The notes below the pieces were generated by a model. The model was not told where the DNA came from. It worked only from the letters and a program-made list of their open reading frames with translations, and made no database searches. From positions 86,401 through 94,484 of the forward strand of contig DDHX01000056.1 of assembly GCA_002338255.1 (NCBI GenBank): 8,084 nucleotides of DNA, read 5' to 3'. Source of the stretch: Ruminococcaceae bacterium UBA1865. Its GTDB lineage: Bacteria; Bacillota; Clostridia; Oscillospirales; Acutalibacteraceae. The position numbers and the translations under genes were made by a program. Shown one piece after another: positions 6,841-8,084 of the stretch (its first letter is position 1; every line of letters starts with the position of its first letter).

Positions 6841-6849
6841 TGATATAAT
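6841..6849 (+). promoter_or_regulatory. Extended -10 promoter for the hemerythrin-cheX pair
   Basis: TGATATAAT is a perfect extended -10 element (TG, one base, TATAAT). No good -35 box is present 16-18 bp upstream, where TGGCAG from the terminator arm lies; extended -10 promoters often work without one. Transcription would start near 6856, giving a leader of about 70 nt with only small possible hairpins. Confidence 0.6.
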
Positions 6850-6926
6850 TAAGGCTATTCGCCCTTATTCAGCCCGTTGCTGTTTTCGGGTTGCGGATAT
6901 AAACGATTACAAAAGGAGGTTTATTT

Positions 6927-7349
6927 ATGATTTGGAAAGAAAAATATAGGGTCGGGGTTCCGCTGATTGATGAACAGCATGAAGAACTTTTCCGACGCGT
7001 CACTGACTTTGTGGAAACTTTGCGCTCTGCCGGGGAATGGGAACAAAAAATACCGAAGGTGAACGAGACGCTCGCTTTTATGAAGGATTATGTTGTGACT
7101 CATTTTCACGACGAAGAGGCTTATCAGCAAAAAATCGGTTACCCCGGTTTTGAAGCGCACCGTAAAATACATAATGACATGGTAAGCTATGTTGTCACCG
7201 TTGCCGGGCAGTTTGAGAACGAGGGCCACAAACAGGAGCTGATGCAGCAATTCGCTGGTAAGCTGCTGGCGTGGCTGATTAACCATGTCGCGTCGGACGA
7301 TCAAAAAATCGCGGCGTATGCAAAAGAACAGGGGGCGGTTCAGTCATGA
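6927..7349 (+). CDS. Bacteriohemerythrin (O2-binding di-iron protein)
   Basis: This 140-residue single-domain protein has the complete hemerythrin di-iron ligand set: His18 in DEQHEEL, His59 and Glu63 in HFHDEE, His78 and His82 in HRKIH, and His120 and Asp125 in HVASDD. Such proteins are four-helix bundles that bind O2 reversibly. In anaerobes and microaerophiles they are thought to sense, scavenge or deliver oxygen. No signal peptide or membrane segment is visible, so it should be cytoplasmic. AAAGGAGG (6912-6919) lies 7 nt before ATG 6927, predicting strong translation. Its stop overlaps the cheX-like start by 4 nt (ATGA), so the two are probably coupled in translation. Many bacterial hemerythrin domains are fused to chemoreceptors; here the domain stands alone beside a chemotaxis phosphatase. 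Confidence 0.95.
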   Translation: MIWKEKYRVGVPLIDEQHEELFRRVTDFVETLRSAGEWEQKIPKVNETLAFMKDYVVTHFHDEEAYQQKIGYPGFEAHRKIHNDMVSYVVTVAGQFENEGHKQELMQQFAGKLLAWLINHVASDDQKIAAYAKEQGAVQS

Positions 7350-7801
7350 CGAACAGTGTGTTTGCCCCTTTTTCAAAGGCAACCTGCGAGGTGTTCAAGC
7401 TTCTGCTTGATTTGGACGTTTCTGCGGGTGCGCCCGAAACCCTGAAGGCGATTGCGGATACCGAGGAAAAGGTCAATATTGTCATCGGTGTTACAGGCGA
7501 CCTTTCCGGTCAAATCCTTTACCGTTTTCCAAAAGAAACCACATTGGAAATGGTCAGAATTATGAGCGGAATGGAAATCGGAGAAATTGATGACTTTGTC
7601 ACTTCCGCACTGGGTGAAATCGCCAACATCATCAGTGGCAACGCGATGACAGGCCTGTCCGAACAGAAAGTCGTGTGCGACATTCTGCCCCCAAGGGTGA
7701 TTGTCGGCGGTGATGAATCGATGCCGAAGGACACTCCGATTCTAAGCACAAAAGTCACTACTCCAATCGGCGATGTCGAACTTGACATTCAGGTTAGCTG
7801 A
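7346..7801 (+). CDS. cheX: CheX-like chemotaxis protein (CheY-phosphate phosphatase family)
   Basis: This 151-residue protein fits the CheC/CheX/FliY phosphatase family. These proteins remove phosphate from CheY and so reset flagellar signalling. The family active-site pattern of Ser or Asp, then Glu and Asn, appears once as S87-ALG-E91-IA-N94, as expected for CheX; CheC usually has two copies. The segment continues as IISGNAMTGLS (95-105), typical of the family helix. DLSGQILYRFP (52-62) matches the family's conserved beta strands. Length is normal for CheX. It starts at ATG 7346 inside the hemerythrin stop codon, with a G-rich stretch GGGGGCGG (7331-7338) as the probable ribosome site. No cheA, cheY or receptor gene is in the window, so its partners are elsewhere. 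Some CheX-domain proteins act outside chemotaxis. Confidence 0.88.
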   Translation: MTNSVFAPFSKATCEVFKLLLDLDVSAGAPETLKAIADTEEKVNIVIGVTGDLSGQILYRFPKETTLEMVRIMSGMEIGEIDDFVTSALGEIANIISGNAMTGLSEQKVVCDILPPRVIVGGDESMPKDTPILSTKVTTPIGDVELDIQVS

Positions 7802-7820
7802 AAAGTTTATTGATATACCC

Positions 7821-7857
7821 AAAAATACCGGCTGCATAAGATGCAGCCGGTATTTTT
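7821..7857 (+). terminator. Strong rho-independent terminator after cheX
   Basis: AAAAATACCGGCTGCAT (7821-7837) and its exact complement (7841-7857) form a perfect 17-bp stem with an AAG loop. The core is GC-rich, the upstream side is A-rich and the downstream arm ends in TTTTT. It lies 20 nt after the cheX-like stop. Because the A and T runs are symmetric, it could terminate transcription from both strands. Confidence 0.93.
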
Positions 7858-7931
7858 AATCATGGGCAATCCGTTAAATGTGGAACAAAGCGCCGTGCCC
7901 CGCAATACAATATAGTATTTATATGCTTTTC

Positions 7932-7938
7932 GAGGTGA
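7932..7938 (+). promoter_or_regulatory. Ribosome binding site of the last, partial gene
   Basis: GAGGTGA lies 4 nt before ATG 7943, a slightly short but workable spacing. Upstream, TACAAT (7906-7911) or TATAGT (7911-7916) could be a -10 box, but no good -35 box is seen for either. Confidence 0.6.
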
Positions 7939-7942
7939 TTCG

Positions 7943-8084
7943 ATGAGAAGATTGCAATATGGGATGTCGGGAACAGATGTGATGGAAATTCAGGCGATGC
8001 TTGATAAACTGGGTTATAACGCCGGCCCTATTGACGGAGAGTTTGGGCTGCAAATGCTCAGGGCGGTTACACAATTTCAACGCA
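7943..8084 (+). CDS. Partial gene: protein with N-terminal peptidoglycan-binding domain
   Basis: Only the first 47 codons are in the window; the frame stays open to the right edge. The visible residues include YGMSGTDVMEIQAMLDKLGY, then IDGEFG and AVTQFQR. This is the pattern of the peptidoglycan-binding domain PG_binding_1, a three-helix repeat common in cell-wall and spore-cortex hydrolases. No signal peptide precedes the domain, which begins within a few residues of the start. The start is set by GAGGTGA at 7932-7938. The catalytic or partner domain lies beyond the window, so the enzyme class cannot be named. A strong terminator separates it from the chemotaxis pair, so it is an independent transcription unit. 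Confidence 0.85.
   Translation, partial: MRRLQYGMSGTDVMEIQAMLDKLGYNAGPIDGEFGLQMLRAVTQFQR

Noticed and set aside
7904..7916. Sporulation sigma factor promoter (AATACAAT resembling a sigma-E -10 box) before the peptidoglycan-binding gene
   Set aside because: The -10 match is partial, and I see no matching -35 element at the right spacing.

Overview
This window looks like the chromosome of a Gram-positive anaerobe of the class Clostridia (Firmicutes). That placement is inferred from strong AGGAGG-type ribosome binding sites, sigma-A style promoters, moderate G+C in genes with AT-rich gaps, a short Bacillus-type arginine decarboxylase and a motility/hemerythrin pair. No rRNA, tRNA, CRISPR array, insertion sequence or phage gene is visible.

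Bases 1-384 hold no gene I can support. They contain a palindromic terminator at the left edge (1-28), a good promoter (193-220) and an AT-rich leader of about 158 nt running to the first gene. Bases 385-6775 form one co-directional, tightly packed polyamine operon. Its six genes are speD (S-adenosylmethionine decarboxylase, long E. coli type), speA (fold-type I arginine decarboxylase), speE (aminopropyltransferase), speB (agmatinase), a saccharopine-dehydrogenase-like carboxyspermidine dehydrogenase (CASDH) and nspC (carboxynorspermidine/carboxyspermidine decarboxylase). Together they can take arginine to agmatine (SpeA) and putrescine (SpeB). They then offer two chemically unrelated ways to add an aminopropyl group: decarboxylated AdoMet with SpeE, or aspartate semialdehyde with CASDH and NspC. 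Carrying both routes in one transcript is the most interesting feature here. It means either redundancy or a division of labour, for example making a triamine and then a tetraamine.

Bases 6787-6829 can form a long hairpin that probably ends the operon. A new transcript then starts from an extended -10 promoter near 6841-6849. It carries a bacteriohemerythrin (6927-7349) overlapping by 4 nt a CheX-like CheY-phosphate phosphatase (7346-7801), which suggests an oxygen- or redox-linked input to chemotaxis. A perfect 17-bp terminator hairpin (7821-7857) closes this pair. The window ends inside the start of a gene for a protein with an N-terminal peptidoglycan-binding domain (7943 onward).

Every gene belongs to a recognisable family, and I see no wholly undescribed system. 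The open questions concern which polyamine the operon makes, how its leader is regulated, and what the hemerythrin-CheX pair senses.
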